Below are positions 1 through 8,389 of a DNA stretch of 34,148 bases, one piece after another. The position numbers and the translations under genes were made by a program. Within the stretch, counting starts at the first letter, position 1, and each line of letters begins with the position of its first letter. The notes below the pieces were generated by a model. That model was not told the DNA's origin, ran no database searches, and worked only from the letters and a program-made list of their open reading frames with translations. The DNA comes from an uncultured Peptococcaceae bacterium (GTDB lineage: Bacteria > Bacillota > Peptococcia > Peptococcales > Peptococcaceae). The stretch covers positions 1 through 34,148 of the forward strand of contig CAKQDL010000015.1 of the NCBI GenBank assembly GCA_934229395.1. The letters are read 5' to 3'.

Positions 1-30
1 TGGATTTAATTTCGCTTGGCTGTTTAATTT

Positions 31-40
31 TCAAAGAACA
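31..40 (-). promoter_or_regulatory. boxA-like antitermination element of an rRNA leader
   Basis: Read on the minus strand this is TGTTCTTTGA, the classic boxA core found in leaders and spacers of Bacillota rRNA operons, and it continues as TGTTCTTTGAAAATTAAAC. It lies downstream of two matched strong promoters (68-96 and 168-196) and a short GTCGC/GCGAC hairpin (44-58). The operon it serves would begin left of position 1. No rRNA gene sequence is visible, so the assignment rests on motif and context. Confidence 0.65.
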
Positions 41-67
41 TCCGTCGCTCTCGGCGACAGCTCATTT

Positions 68-96
68 ATATTACCATCTTCGAGTTTCTTTGTCAA
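68..96 (-). promoter_or_regulatory. Strong sigma-A promoter, probable rRNA operon P2
   Basis: On the minus strand a perfect -35 TTGACA (91-96) is followed by a 17-base spacer and -10 TAATAT (68-73). The expected start is near 61. It points out of the window and has no protein gene downstream inside the window. Its -10 region is identical over 13 bases (64-76) to that of the promoter exactly 100 bases upstream. With the boxA-like element after it, this fits a tandem rRNA operon promoter. Confidence 0.75.
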
Positions 97-167
97 CACT
101 TAATTCAACTTTTTTTCATTCGTTATTTCTTATGTGTTGGTTTGTTGCTCTCTCAGGCGATGGATTT

Positions 168-196
168 ATATTACCACTATTATCTCTAAGATGCAA
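168..196 (-). promoter_or_regulatory. Sigma-A promoter, probable rRNA operon P1
   Basis: On the minus strand -35 TTGCAT (191-196), a 17-base spacer and -10 TAATAT (168-173). It lies between the ileS terminator and the second promoter at 68-96 and shares its spacing and its -10 neighbourhood. The two together form a P1/P2 pair directed at the region left of the window. Confidence 0.7.
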
Positions 197-236
197 GCAC
201 TTTTTTCACTTTTTTTCATTTTTCTTCTTTACACCA

Positions 237-269
237 TCAAAAAAGCTCCGAGTATTGTGCTCGGAGCTT
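237..269 (-). terminator. Intrinsic terminator of ileS
   Basis: A perfect 10-bp stem (243-252 with 260-269, loop of 7) reads on the minus strand as AAGCTCCGAG, loop, CTCGGAGCTT and then runs into a T tract. It lies about 20 bases after the ileS stop codon and separates ileS from the rRNA-type promoters. Confidence 0.92.
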
Positions 270-289
270 GTGTTACATATGGCTTTGAA

Positions 290-3091
290 TTATGCCAATA
301 CCTTTGCGCAGCGTTCGCAAAGATCTGGGTGTTCGCTGTCTGCGCCGACTGTTTCGGAATACTTCCAGCAGCGCGCGCACTTGTGGCCGGTTGCTTGGTC
401 AATAACAACGGCAACGCCTGCTAGCGTTTCGCTCTTTTCGGCTTCTTGTGGTGCGTTTGCTAGGTCTTCTACTGCCATTTGGCTTACGAGGAAGAAGTCT
501 TCTACTGACATATCTAGGTTTTCTAGGGCTGCCTTGAGGTCTGCTTGTTCACTAGATAGGTAGAGTGTGACCTTGGCGTCTAGGGAGTTACCAATTTTCT
601 TGTCTTTGCGTGCTGTTTCAAGTGGCTTGGTGACTTCGTTACGAAGCTGCATGAGGCTCTTCCACTTCTTGTCGAGTGCTTCGTCCATTTGGCCGATGTC
701 GAAGGTTGGCCATGGGCATAGTTGTACACTTTCTGGCTTGTCTTCAATATCGAGATAACGGAACACTTCTTCTGTGGTGAAGGATAGAATTGGGGATAGT
801 ACCACGTCTAAAGCTTTGCACATATCGTAGAGTACGGTTTGGCAGCTTCTTCTTTCGTGATCGTCTGCTTTGTTGGAATAGAGACGGTCTTTGATGATAC
901 TGAAGTAAACGGCACTGAGGTCGATGTTGCAGAAGTTATGGATGGCACGATAAATAACGTGGAAGTCGTAGGTGTTGTAGTTGTCTTTGGTCTTGTTAAC
1001 GAGCTCTACAAAGCGGTACATCATCCACTTATCCATTTCGGTGAGGTCATCGAAGGCTACGCGATCTTTTTTAGCGTCGAAGTCGCTGATGTTACCGAGC
1101 ATGAAACGGAAGGTATTTCTGATTTTTCTGTAGGAATCGGCTACTTGCTTAATGATACCGTCGCTAACGGATACATCGCTTCTATAATCGGAGGATGCTA
1201 CCCAAAGACGGAGAATGTCTGCGCCTTGTTGCTTGATGACATCCTTAGGATCGACACCATTGCCCTTGGACTTACTCATCTTGTTGCCTTTTTCGTCTAC
1301 GAGGAAACCGTGGGTCAGGAGGCCTTTGTATGGTGCTTGGCCGTTTACTGCAACGGAGGTGCAAAGAGAGGAGTTAAACCAACCTCTGTGTTGGTCACTG
1401 CCTTCTAGATAGAGGTCTGCTGGCCACAAATCCTCTGATTTTGCGCGCAATACGCCTTCGTGGCTGGAGCCGGAGTCGAACCATACGTCCATGATATCGG
1501 TTTCTTTTTTGAAGTGTGTACCACCACACTTAGGGCATTTGTAGCCTTGTGGCATGAGTTCTTCGGCGCTCTTTGAAAACCAGCAGTTGGTGCCTTCTTC
1601 TCTTACGTGTTCTTGTACGCTCTTGATGGTGTCGTCATCGAGGATGGTTTCGCCACAGTCTTCGCAATAGAATACTGGAATTGGCACGCCCCATACTCTT
1701 TGACGGGAGATGCACCAGTCGCCACGGTCACGAATCATGTTGTATAGACGTTCCTTACCCCATTCTGGTGTGAATTCGATGTGGTTTTCGATTTGGTCGA
1801 GGGCGTTTTCTCTGAAGCCGTCGATGGAGGCAAACCATTGGTCTGTTGCACGGAAGAGGGTTGGGGTGCCGCAGCGCCAGCAGTGTGGATATTGGTGCTT
1901 GAAGAAGCTGAGCTTTAAGAGGGCGCCGCTTTCATCCATGTGTTGGCAGATGGCTTTGTTGGCATCGTTGGTATTCATGCCTTCAAATGGGCCAGCTTCT
2001 TTTGTGAGAATGCCATCATCATCGAGCGGAGAGAGGATTGGCAAATGATAGCGTTGGCCTACAACATAGTCTTCTACACCATGACCAGGAGCGGTATGTA
2101 CGCAACCGGTACCGGCATCTAGGGTAACGTGGGAGCCGTTGATAACAAGGGAATCTCTGTCTAGGAATGGGTGATGGCAAACAAGGAACTCGAGGTCTTT
2201 GCCCTTAAATTCTGCTTCTACGGTGTAATCGGTAGGCAGGCCGATTTCTTCGATAACGCCCTTGGCAAGTTCTTTTGCCATCACGTATTTTGCATCGCCA
2301 AAGTTTAGAAGTTGATAATCAAATTCTGGATTGAGGCAGATGGCTTCGTTTGCTGGAAGAGTCCATGGGGTGGTGGTCCAAATCACAAAGTAAGCGTTTT
2401 CTGCATCAAATTTGCCCTTGGCATCGGTAACCTTGAAGCGTACATAGATGGATGGAGATTTTTCTTCGCCGTATTCGATTTCTGCTTCTGCGAGGGCGGT
2501 GTGGTCATGTGGGCACCAGTAAACTGGCTTGGTGCCTTTGTAGATGTAGCCCTTCTTGGCCATTTCGCCAAAAACGCCAATTTCACGAGCTTCAAATTCG
2601 TGATTCAAGGTGAGGTATGGGTTTTCCCAGTCACCACGAACGCCTAGACGTTGGAAGCTTTCTTTTTGAATTTCTACGTAGGATTTTGCGTACTCTGCAC
2701 AAGCGTTACGGAAGGCGATAACGTCATCACTCTTGGCATCGAGGCCCATTTTTTCGATGGCTTTTAATTCAATTGGTAGCCCGTGGGTATCCCAGCCTGG
2801 GATGTATGGGGAGTCAAAGCCTTGGAGGGTTTTGGATTTTACGATGATGTCCTTTAGAACCTTGTTCATGGTGTGGCCAAGGTGAATATCGCCATTGGCG
2901 TATGGAGGGCCATCGTGAAGGATGAAGGTTTTGTGGCCTTCGTTTTGCTTTTGTACCTTGTTGTAAAGGTCGATTTTATTCCAGTGTTCCAAAATGTTTG
3001 GTTCGTTCTTTGGAAGGTTGCCTCGCATTGGGAAGTCTGTTTTTGGCAAATTCAGTGTTTCGCCGTATTCATTTTGTTCTTTTTTAGACAT
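290..3091 (-). CDS. ileS: Isoleucyl-tRNA synthetase
   Basis: Charges tRNA-Ile with isoleucine in the cytoplasm and edits mischarged valine. The 933-residue product has the usual class I layout: HIGH-type motif HLGH at about residues 70-73, the long editing domain in the middle, the KMSKS loop (GNKMSKSKGN) in the second half, and a C-terminal zinc finger with two Cys pairs (CARC and CERC). The reading frame is open to 3118, but the ATG at 3089-3091 is preferred. It has an AGGAG ribosome site 7 bases upstream and gives the family's normal N-terminus. Expression is controlled by the T-box leader just upstream; an intrinsic terminator follows. Product identity is secure. Confidence 0.98.
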   Translation of the reverse strand: MSKKEQNEYGETLNLPKTDFPMRGNLPKNEPNILEHWNKIDLYNKVQKQNEGHKTFILHDGPPYANGDIHLGHTMNKVLKDIIVKSKTLQGFDSPYIPGWDTHGLPIELKAIEKMGLDAKSDDVIAFRNACAEYAKSYVEIQKESFQRLGVRGDWENPYLTLNHEFEAREIGVFGEMAKKGYIYKGTKPVYWCPHDHTALAEAEIEYGEEKSPSIYVRFKVTDAKGKFDAENAYFVIWTTTPWTLPANEAICLNPEFDYQLLNFGDAKYVMAKELAKGVIEEIGLPTDYTVEAEFKGKDLEFLVCHHPFLDRDSLVINGSHVTLDAGTGCVHTAPGHGVEDYVVGQRYHLPILSPLDDDGILTKEAGPFEGMNTNDANKAICQHMDESGALLKLSFFKHQYPHCWRCGTPTLFRATDQWFASIDGFRENALDQIENHIEFTPEWGKERLYNMIRDRGDWCISRQRVWGVPIPVFYCEDCGETILDDDTIKSVQEHVREEGTNCWFSKSAEELMPQGYKCPKCGGTHFKKETDIMDVWFDSGSSHEGVLRAKSEDLWPADLYLEGSDQHRGWFNSSLCTSVAVNGQAPYKGLLTHGFLVDEKGNKMSKSKGNGVDPKDVIKQQGADILRLWVASSDYRSDVSVSDGIIKQVADSYRKIRNTFRFMLGNISDFDAKKDRVAFDDLTEMDKWMMYRFVELVNKTKDNYNTYDFHVIYRAIHNFCNIDLSAVYFSIIKDRLYSNKADDHERRSCQTVLYDMCKALDVVLSPILSFTTEEVFRYLDIEDKPESVQLCPWPTFDIGQMDEALDKKWKSLMQLRNEVTKPLETARKDKKIGNSLDAKVTLYLSSEQADLKAALENLDMSVEDFFLVSQMAVEDLANAPQEAEKSETLAGVAVVIDQATGHKCARCWKYSETVGADSEHPDLCERCAKVLA

Positions 3092-3144
3092 AACTGCACT
3101 CCTTTTTCTAATGAACAACTGGCAAGCCAGTTTTTAACAAATAA

Positions 3145-3384
3145 ATAAAAAACTCGCCCCTAAAAAGGGACGAGTTGTTATCGCGGTACCACCCTACTAT
3201 TTATAGCTATGCTATAAACACTCAAGCGTCTTTAACGCAGACGATACGGCTTCCTTACTGTATTTCAGGTTGCTGCTCACAGATGATTCATAGCAGCCTG
3301 ACTCGCCCGCCTTCCACCATCGCGCGCTCGCTAGCAATCAGTGATTCTGCTATCTGTTCTGATCAATGCTTTTTTCTATAATAA
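3145..3384 (-). promoter_or_regulatory. T-box riboswitch leader of ileS (tRNA-Ile sensing)
   Basis: The minus strand carries the diagnostic T-box sequence AGGGTGGTACCGCG (3182-3195). It is followed by an intrinsic terminator (stem 3151-3160 with 3167-3176, then a T run). T-box leaders bind uncharged tRNA, which stabilises an antiterminator and lets the synthetase gene be transcribed. In the stem I region two consecutive ATC triplets (3282-3287) precede TGTGAG. By comparison with the leuA leader, the first (3285-3287) is the likely Ile specifier. Confidence 0.93.
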
Positions 3385-3389
3385 ATATG

Positions 3390-3418
3390 ATATTAGTGAT
3401 TATTGAGCCATTTGTCAA
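3390..3418 (-). promoter_or_regulatory. ileS promoter
   Basis: On the minus strand -35 TTGACA (3413-3418), 17-base spacer, -10 TAATAT (3390-3395). Predicted start is near 3383, at the head of the T-box leader. The -35 box lies only five bases past the ylmH stop codon, so no terminator fits between the two genes. Confidence 0.85.
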
Positions 3419-3423
3419 GAAGC

Positions 3424-4164
3424 CTAGACATATTTTTCTATAAGCAAATTTATTTTTCCTTTTTTGCTCATGCCGTCTACTGGTCCCATGCGGAATTTTC
3501 CGTGACCTCTTACGCTTATAACCATACCTTCCTCACATTGCTTACTGCTGCTTAGGCTCACCACATGGTTAACTTGTACCATGCCGGCTTTTATTAGGTT
3601 CACAGCCTGGGCGCGTGAGAGATTGTACACCTTGGCAATCACTGCATCTAGACGCGATTGCATGACCTGTATGCGTCCGGTCTCTAGCTTTGGCGCTGGC
3701 GCTTCCCAGCTTGCCAAATCAAGAAGCGTGACGCGCATGGGCACACGCTTGATGCTTAGGTTGCTCATAAGCAAATAGTCGTCAATTTCACCGTTGGTCA
3801 AGACATCAAAGCCTTGCTCACGAATAAAGATATCGCCGATGCATTTGCGCTCAAAGCCTAGGCTCATCAGCGCCCCTAAGCAATCTCTATGGCTAAAATC
3901 TATAAACTTGGTATTGCCTGAAAAACGAATGACGTGTATATGCATATCCTCTGCACTCAGTTCTTCTTCGTGCATCGTCATGTAAAGTCGCACGCGTGCA
4001 GCCTCTTCGTGGCCACCATCTATGCGATAGTTAACACCACTATAATCGAGCATGGATTTTAGCGCCATGATTTCTTCTAAGGGCATAAAATCCGTCAGCA
4101 CATCTCTCCACTCGCGGGTGACCTGGCGAATTTGACTTTCTAAAATATTTTCTAGACTTAGCAC
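3424..4164 (-). CDS. ylmH: YlmH-type S4-domain RNA-binding protein
   Basis: 246-residue protein with the YlmH layout: an N-terminal alpha/beta region and a C-terminal S4 RNA-binding domain (about residues 178-240, starting SRLDAVIAKVYNLSRAQAV). YlmH homologues sit in division clusters with sepF and yggT, as here. In Bacillus subtilis the protein binds the 50S subunit and has been linked to ribosome-associated quality control alongside RqcH. The start is GTG at 4162-4164, with the ribosome site AGGAGA overlapping the stop codon of the upstream yggT gene, so translation is probably coupled. Last gene of the sepF operon; it runs directly into the ileS promoter. Confidence 0.9.
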   Translation of the reverse strand: MLSLENILESQIRQVTREWRDVLTDFMPLEEIMALKSMLDYSGVNYRIDGGHEEAARVRLYMTMHEEELSAEDMHIHVIRFSGNTKFIDFSHRDCLGALMSLGFERKCIGDIFIREQGFDVLTNGEIDDYLLMSNLSIKRVPMRVTLLDLASWEAPAPKLETGRIQVMQSRLDAVIAKVYNLSRAQAVNLIKAGMVQVNHVVSLSSSKQCEEGMVISVRGHGKFRMGPVDGMSKKGKINLLIEKYV

Positions 4165-4172
4165 AGGCTCTC

Positions 4173-4463
4173 CTACATAAACATAAACAAAATACGATAA
4201 ATGATGCTTTCAACAACACTCAAGATAAAAAAGGCAACGATTGGAGAAAAGTTCAAGGGACTCAACAAGGCTTGAGGCATATATTTTTCAATCACTGCCA
4301 AAAACGGATCTGTTAAGTCACAAAGGAAACGTGCAATCTTGTTGTTGTATGGGCTGATGTTGGTCCAAGTTAAAAGCACGCGCGCAAGCAAAATAAATTC
4401 ATACAGCTTAAAAGCCAACTTCAGAGCTTTATAGACGGTTAATAGCAAACCACCACTGACCAT
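4173..4463 (-). CDS. yggT: YggT family membrane protein
   Basis: Small integral membrane protein of 96 residues with two hydrophobic stretches (about 6-30 and 70-95) separated by a polar segment containing RFLCDLTDPFL, typical of the YggT family. The family's biochemical role is not settled; in Gram-positive bacteria it belongs to the division cluster with sepF and ylmH. A good ribosome site AAGGAGG precedes the ATG. It follows sepF by 11 bases, and its stop overlaps the ylmH ribosome site, so it is co-transcribed with both. Confidence 0.9.
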   Translation of the reverse strand: MVSGGLLLTVYKALKLAFKLYEFILLARVLLTWTNISPYNNKIARFLCDLTDPFLAVIEKYMPQALLSPLNFSPIVAFFILSVVESIIYRILFMFM

Positions 4464-4474
4464 GCGCTACCTCC

Positions 4475-5035
4475 TTAGTCTAGGAAATCTGCTTTTGAAT
4501 GCGTGCGATTGACCCAATCTGCAATATCAACGCCATAGGTATCATCGCCAAAGCCCATGTGGAGCTCGTTGTCCATAGACACTGTTGGCGGTACTGCTAC
4601 AAAGATGGCGCCGCGGTCGTTGATTTTTTGAATGGAGCCGCCCAAGGCAAAAATAGCGCCACTCACAAAGTTTACAATATTGATGGCTGCTTCTACGTCA
4701 CACTCTTGAAGGTCAAAAACAACCACCTTGTTGTCGAGGAGATAGCTTGCAATGTTTTGTGCTTCTTCAAAGCGTGTAGGCTGAAGCAAGACGATACGCA
4801 TATTGCCACCAGAAGAATTGTCTTCGTACTCTTCTTCTGGCTCCTCTGGTTGGTTGCGGGTAAAGCCTAACGAAGGGAGCTTTCTTTGCTGAAGTCTTGG
4901 CCGTGGCTCTTCTTCATAATCCACGTCGTCTTCGTATTGATACTCATCCTCTTGATACTCATCCTCGTATTGATAGTCATCCTCTGCTTGATCTTGAAAA
5001 CCCAAAGAGTTCATTACCTTATCTTTAAATCCCAT
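4475..5035 (-). CDS. sepF: Cell division protein SepF
   Basis: Membrane-associated FtsZ anchor that helps assemble the division ring. The 186-residue product has an N-terminal amphipathic helix (MGFKDKVMNSLGF), a long acidic Tyr/Glu-rich linker (about 15-75) and the compact C-terminal SepF domain (about 78-165) with VVVFDLQECD and NFVSGAIFALGG. The ribosome site GGAGG overlaps the yggS stop. It sits in the conserved yggS-sepF-yggT-ylmH order. The acidic linker is at the long end for the family. Confidence 0.95.
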   Translation of the reverse strand: MGFKDKVMNSLGFQDQAEDDYQYEDEYQEDEYQYEDDVDYEEEPRPRLQQRKLPSLGFTRNQPEEPEEEYEDNSSGGNMRIVLLQPTRFEEAQNIASYLLDNKVVVFDLQECDVEAAINIVNFVSGAIFALGGSIQKINDRGAIFVAVPPTVSMDNELHMGFGDDTYGVDIADWVNRTHSKADFLD

Positions 5036-5047
5036 ATCTTTCCTCCG

Positions 5048-5737
5048 TTACTTTGTATTAAATACAGCACTACCAATTCTTACAATGTTTGCGCCTTCTT
5101 CTACGGCATATTCATAGTCGCCGCTCATCCCCATAGAGAGCCACTCCATAGAAACATGGTCGCTTTCCACGTCTTTTAATGCCGTGAATTTTTGGTTCAT
5201 TTTTTGAAAATATGGCCGCAGGTCTTCTTTGTTTTCTAAATTTGGCGCTATAAACATAAGGCCTTTTAAAAACACGTGCGGCATAGCTGGCATTTCGGCC
5301 ACAAAAGCATCAATATCCTCAAAGGCAATGCCCGATTTTTGCTCTTCTTCGGCCACGTTGACTTGAAGCAAAATATCCACCGTGCACCCCTGATTGGCGG
5401 CGCGTTTTTCAATTTCCTTCAAAAGTTCAATGCTGTCGACCGATTCAATCATGGCCACCTTGCCAACAACCTGGCGCACCTTGTTTTTTTGCAAATGGCC
5501 AATCAAATGCCATTTGACATCATCATGCGCGCTCATAGCCTCGATTTTTGGCAGGAGCTCCTGCACCCTGTTTTCGCCAAAAACGCGCTGGCCATCTTGG
5601 TAGGCTTCTTTAATTTCATCAATGGTGTGATACTTGCTCACGGCCACAAGCGTGACCTCGCCGTTGTCCACGCGAGCACGTTCATGAGCCGCTTTAATAT
5701 TCGTATGAATTGACTTTATATTCTCTGCAATAGACAC
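5048..5737 (-). CDS. yggS: YggS/PLPBP family pyridoxal-phosphate homeostasis protein
   Basis: 229-residue cytoplasmic PLP-binding protein of the alanine-racemase-like fold (YggS/YlmE). It maintains the vitamin B6 and amino acid balance and has no known catalytic activity. The PLP lysine lies in VAVSKYHTIDE (about residue 34). The signature FGENRVQELLPK and the phosphate-binding C-terminal SMGMSGDYEYAV region are present. The start is GTG at 5735-5737 with a weak ribosome site (AAAGGA) about 11 bases upstream, a few bases after the stop of the HlyD-like gene. Conserved partner of sepF. Confidence 0.92.
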   Translation of the reverse strand: MSIAENIKSIHTNIKAAHERARVDNGEVTLVAVSKYHTIDEIKEAYQDGQRVFGENRVQELLPKIEAMSAHDDVKWHLIGHLQKNKVRQVVGKVAMIESVDSIELLKEIEKRAANQGCTVDILLQVNVAEEEQKSGIAFEDIDAFVAEMPAMPHVFLKGLMFIAPNLENKEDLRPYFQKMNQKFTALKDVESDHVSMEWLSMGMSGDYEYAVEEGANIVRIGSAVFNTK

Positions 5738-5741
5738 TCTA

Positions 5742-6704
5742 CTACGATCCTTTCACAGTATCTCCAGGCTCTACAAGCTTGGGATTGGTAATAATAACGG
5801 TACCTTCTGCCAAGGTTTCACATTTCACGCGATTTTCGCTTTGGCTTACCACCTTGACCTTCGTCCATACTACGGTACCATTTTGAACGATATAAACCCC
5901 AGGTTCACTGTCTTGATAGACCAAAGTGTCCTTGTCTAAGTCCAATTTTGCTGTGGTGGTTTGGTAAATTTCAGTTTCTACCACGCGGTGCGTGAGAAAT
6001 TCCTCGCTCACTGGACCAAGAGCAATTTTGCAAAATTTGCTGCCATCATTATTGTCTACAATTTTGACAACAGTCCCAGATGTTTCTTCGTTCAATTCTG
6101 GAAAGCGAATACGGAAAACATCGCCTTCCTCTTCAAAGATTTTACTTTTTTTGGTGTTATAATTCATGTACACATACACCTGCTTGAGGTTGTCAATCAC
6201 CTTTGCGTAAGGCACGCCTGCTTCGGCGCTCTCAGAATGCTTATCTCTGTTGTTGACTTCCTTTTCATAGATGGCGCGAAAATCCAGCTCGCTGATTTCG
6301 GCCATGTTGGTTTTCTTCTCGTAACCATCTATTTTGTAGCTTACGATGCCCGAAATAGGCGCGTAGCTGTGTTTTTTATGCGTTTTTCCGTTGTCATCCG
6401 TCGTTGTTACCGTAAACACCTTTTGGTTTTTTGGCACACGTTCACCTTCCTCTGCCAAAACCTTGACCTCACCAGAAGTTTCTGGCGTAACCAGCGACTC
6501 CGTGGCGCGCACAAAGCCATAGTCGCTGTAAACAACGTCTGTATATTCGGCACCTACCGTGGTGGTTTCAATCAACGCTTGGTGAATCATGCTATAGGCA
6601 CTGCTGGCAATAACCCACACAAAGCTCACCAAAAACAGAATGATGACGAGCCTTTGGGTACCAGGCAGCGACCGCATTTTTTCAATAATATTTTTAATAG
6701 TCAT
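5742..6704 (-). CDS. HlyD-like membrane-anchored protein (first gene of sepF operon)
   Basis: 320-residue protein with one N-terminal transmembrane segment (about 18-40) and a large outside domain. Residues 70-95 (VTPETSGEVKVLAEEGERVPKNQ) form a lipoyl/barrel-sandwich half as in HlyD-type adaptors, and a matching second half lies further on (HSYAPISGIVSYKIDGYEKK). Homologues of this type recur directly upstream of yggS-sepF in clostridia and Negativicutes. The function is unproven: no partner efflux ATPase or permease lies beside it, so a role in envelope or division is as likely as export. ATG at 6702-6704 with GAGAGG upstream. Confidence 0.7.
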   Translation of the reverse strand: MTIKNIIEKMRSLPGTQRLVIILFLVSFVWVIASSAYSMIHQALIETTTVGAEYTDVVYSDYGFVRATESLVTPETSGEVKVLAEEGERVPKNQKVFTVTTTDDNGKTHKKHSYAPISGIVSYKIDGYEKKTNMAEISELDFRAIYEKEVNNRDKHSESAEAGVPYAKVIDNLKQVYVYMNYNTKKSKIFEEEGDVFRIRFPELNEETSGTVVKIVDNNDGSKFCKIALGPVSEEFLTHRVVETEIYQTTTAKLDLDKDTLVYQDSEPGVYIVQNGTVVWTKVKVVSQSENRVKCETLAEGTVIITNPKLVEPGDTVKGS

Positions 6705-6736
6705 GTTATCCTCTCTTATAGGCAGGAATCATTTAC

Positions 6737-6765
6737 ATTATATACCATGCCTGCGCTTTTTTCGA
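6737..6765 (-). promoter_or_regulatory. Promoter of the HlyD-yggS-sepF-yggT-ylmH operon
   Basis: On the minus strand a perfect -10 TATAAT (6737-6742) is preceded by a 17-base spacer and a weak -35 TCGAAA (6760-6765). It lies between the leuB terminator and the first gene of the operon and gives an untranslated leader of about 30 bases. Confidence 0.7.
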
Positions 6766-6799
6766 TAGCTTGCGACATTTTATCACCAATTTTTGACAT

Positions 6800-6838
6800 A
6801 AAAAAACCAGCGAGACGTTTGTTTACGCTTCTCGCTGG
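6800..6838 (-). terminator. Intrinsic terminator of the leu operon
   Basis: A perfect 9-bp stem (CCAGCGAGA at 6807-6815 with TCTCGCTGG at 6830-6838, loop of 14) reads into a run of T on the minus strand. It starts 10 bases after the leuB stop and ends the leuACDB transcript. Confidence 0.9.
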
Positions 6839-6847
6839 CCAAAACTA

Positions 6848-7903
6848 TCAAATTCTGTCGATGATGGCTTGGGTAAGGGTCTTTGTGTCTACAGCCTTTC
6901 CGGGATCGCTGGCAATATCTACAGTGAGGAAGCCATCGTCAATAGCTGCTTGCACGGCGCGTTCAATGCTGTCGGCCGCTTCTGGTGCTTCTAGGGACAA
7001 ACGGAGCATATAAGCAGCAGAGAGAATGGTTGCAATTGGGTTTGCAATGCCTTGACCGGCAATATCAGGCGCGCTGCCATGTGCCGGTTCGTAAAGGCCA
7101 ATGTTGCCGCCTAAGCTTGCGGATGGCACCATGCCCAAGGAGCCTGCAAGAGCTGCAGATTCATCGCTTAGAATATCGCCAAAGCTGTTTTCAGTGACAA
7201 TGACATCAAATTGCTTTGGATTGAGCACAAGCTGTACAGCAGCGTTGTCTACATACATATGATCCACACGTACGTCTGGATATTCTTTGGCCATTTCGTT
7301 GACCACTTCGCGCCACAAGCGTGAGGTTTCAAGCACATTTGCCTTATCTACAGAGGTCAAATGCTTCTTTGGTCGGCCATTGGCTAGGTTAAAGGCATCG
7401 CGCACAATGCGTTCGATTTCATCGCGGTTGTAGCTCATCACATCGTAAGCGCTGTCGCCTTCGCGTTTCTTTTCGCCAAAGTAGATGCCACTTGTGAGCT
7501 CACGGCAAATAACAATGTCTACACCTTCTACAACGTCCTTCTTAAACACAAGACGATCGGCTAAGAAATCGTAATACTTCGCTGGGCGAATATTGCAATA
7601 AAGTCCCATTTCCTTGCGGATGGCCAAAAGGCCAGATTCCGGACGTTGTTCACGAGGTAGCGCATCATACTTAGGACCGCCAACAGAGCCCAAAAGAATG
7701 GCATCGGCATTTTTTACAATTGCCTTGGTTTCTTCTGGGAATGGAGAACCATATTCATCAATGGCTGCACCGCCAAAGTAGGCTTCAGTGAACAGGAGGC
7801 CCAAGTCATATTTTTTATCAACGTGTTTTAAAACTTCAACGGCTGCACCAACGATTTCTGGGCCAATGCCGTCACCACGTAAAACTGCTATATTTCTGCT
7901 CAT
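6848..7903 (-). CDS. leuB: 3-isopropylmalate dehydrogenase
   Basis: Oxidises and decarboxylates 3-isopropylmalate to 2-oxoisocaproate with NAD, the third step of leucine synthesis. The 351-residue length is normal. Visible signatures are the N-terminal RGDGIGPEIV, the substrate-binding loop with RELTSGIYFGEK, the metal-binding DHMYVDNAA, the NSFGDILSDE motif and GSAPDIAGQGIANP near the NAD site. Its ATG overlaps the leuD stop by four bases (ATGA), so translation is coupled. Last gene of the leu operon. Confidence 0.97.
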   Translation of the reverse strand: MSRNIAVLRGDGIGPEIVGAAVEVLKHVDKKYDLGLLFTEAYFGGAAIDEYGSPFPEETKAIVKNADAILLGSVGGPKYDALPREQRPESGLLAIRKEMGLYCNIRPAKYYDFLADRLVFKKDVVEGVDIVICRELTSGIYFGEKKREGDSAYDVMSYNRDEIERIVRDAFNLANGRPKKHLTSVDKANVLETSRLWREVVNEMAKEYPDVRVDHMYVDNAAVQLVLNPKQFDVIVTENSFGDILSDESAALAGSLGMVPSASLGGNIGLYEPAHGSAPDIAGQGIANPIATILSAAYMLRLSLEAPEAADSIERAVQAAIDDGFLTVDIASDPGKAVDTKTLTQAIIDRI

Positions 7904-8388
7904 TTATTTACCTTCTCTTTCACATAGTTCAAAAGATTGCCTGCTTGAACCAATTCTTGAATAAATGCCGGGAATTTTTCAAAGTGATAGGTTTCGTTTT
8001 TGGTGATGTTTTCAATCACACCGTTTTCAAAATCAATGTTCACTTCGTCGCCGTCATCAATGGCTTGGGCAGCCTCTGGGGATTCAATAATAGGAAGGCC
8101 AATGTTGATGGCGTTTCTATAAAAAATACGTGCAAAGCTTTCGGCAATAACACAGCTTGTGCCTGCTACCTTGATAGAAATTGGTGCGTGTTCGCGGGAA
8201 CTGCCGCAGCCAAAGTTTTTACCTGCTACCAATACATCGCCTGCACTGATGGTATTTGCGTAGTCTGCAATAACATCCTCCATGCAGTGTGCTCTCATAT
8301 TTTCGTCGCTGGCGTCGTTTAGGTAACGCGCTGCGATAATCAAGTCGGTGTCAATGTTGTGACCAACCTTCCATGCTTTTGCGCTCAT
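7900..8388 (-). CDS. leuD: 3-isopropylmalate dehydratase small subunit
   Basis: Swivelling small subunit of isopropylmalate isomerase, working with LeuC. With the chosen ATG at 8386-8388 (ribosome site AGGAGG seven bases upstream) the protein has 162 residues and starts MSAKAWKVGHNIDTD, the family's normal start. The reading frame is open further upstream, but that part overlaps leuC and has no ribosome site. The conserved GKNFGCGSSREHAP loop is present. The length matches the short LeuD that pairs with the about 420-residue LeuC type seen next door. Confidence 0.95.
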   Translation of the reverse strand: MSAKAWKVGHNIDTDLIIAARYLNDASDENMRAHCMEDVIADYANTISAGDVLVAGKNFGCGSSREHAPISIKVAGTSCVIAESFARIFYRNAINIGLPIIESPEAAQAIDDGDEVNIDFENGVIENITKNETYHFEKFPAFIQELVQAGNLLNYVKEKVNK

Positions 8389-8389
8389 C

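Noticed and set aside
839..1408. Long plus-strand open frame inside ileS
   Set aside because: Antisense to a fully conserved gene, no ribosome site and no recognisable product; a shadow of ileS codon usage.
5961..7013. 350-codon plus-strand open frame
   Set aside because: Spans the HlyD-like gene, its promoter and the leu terminator; the product has no family traits.
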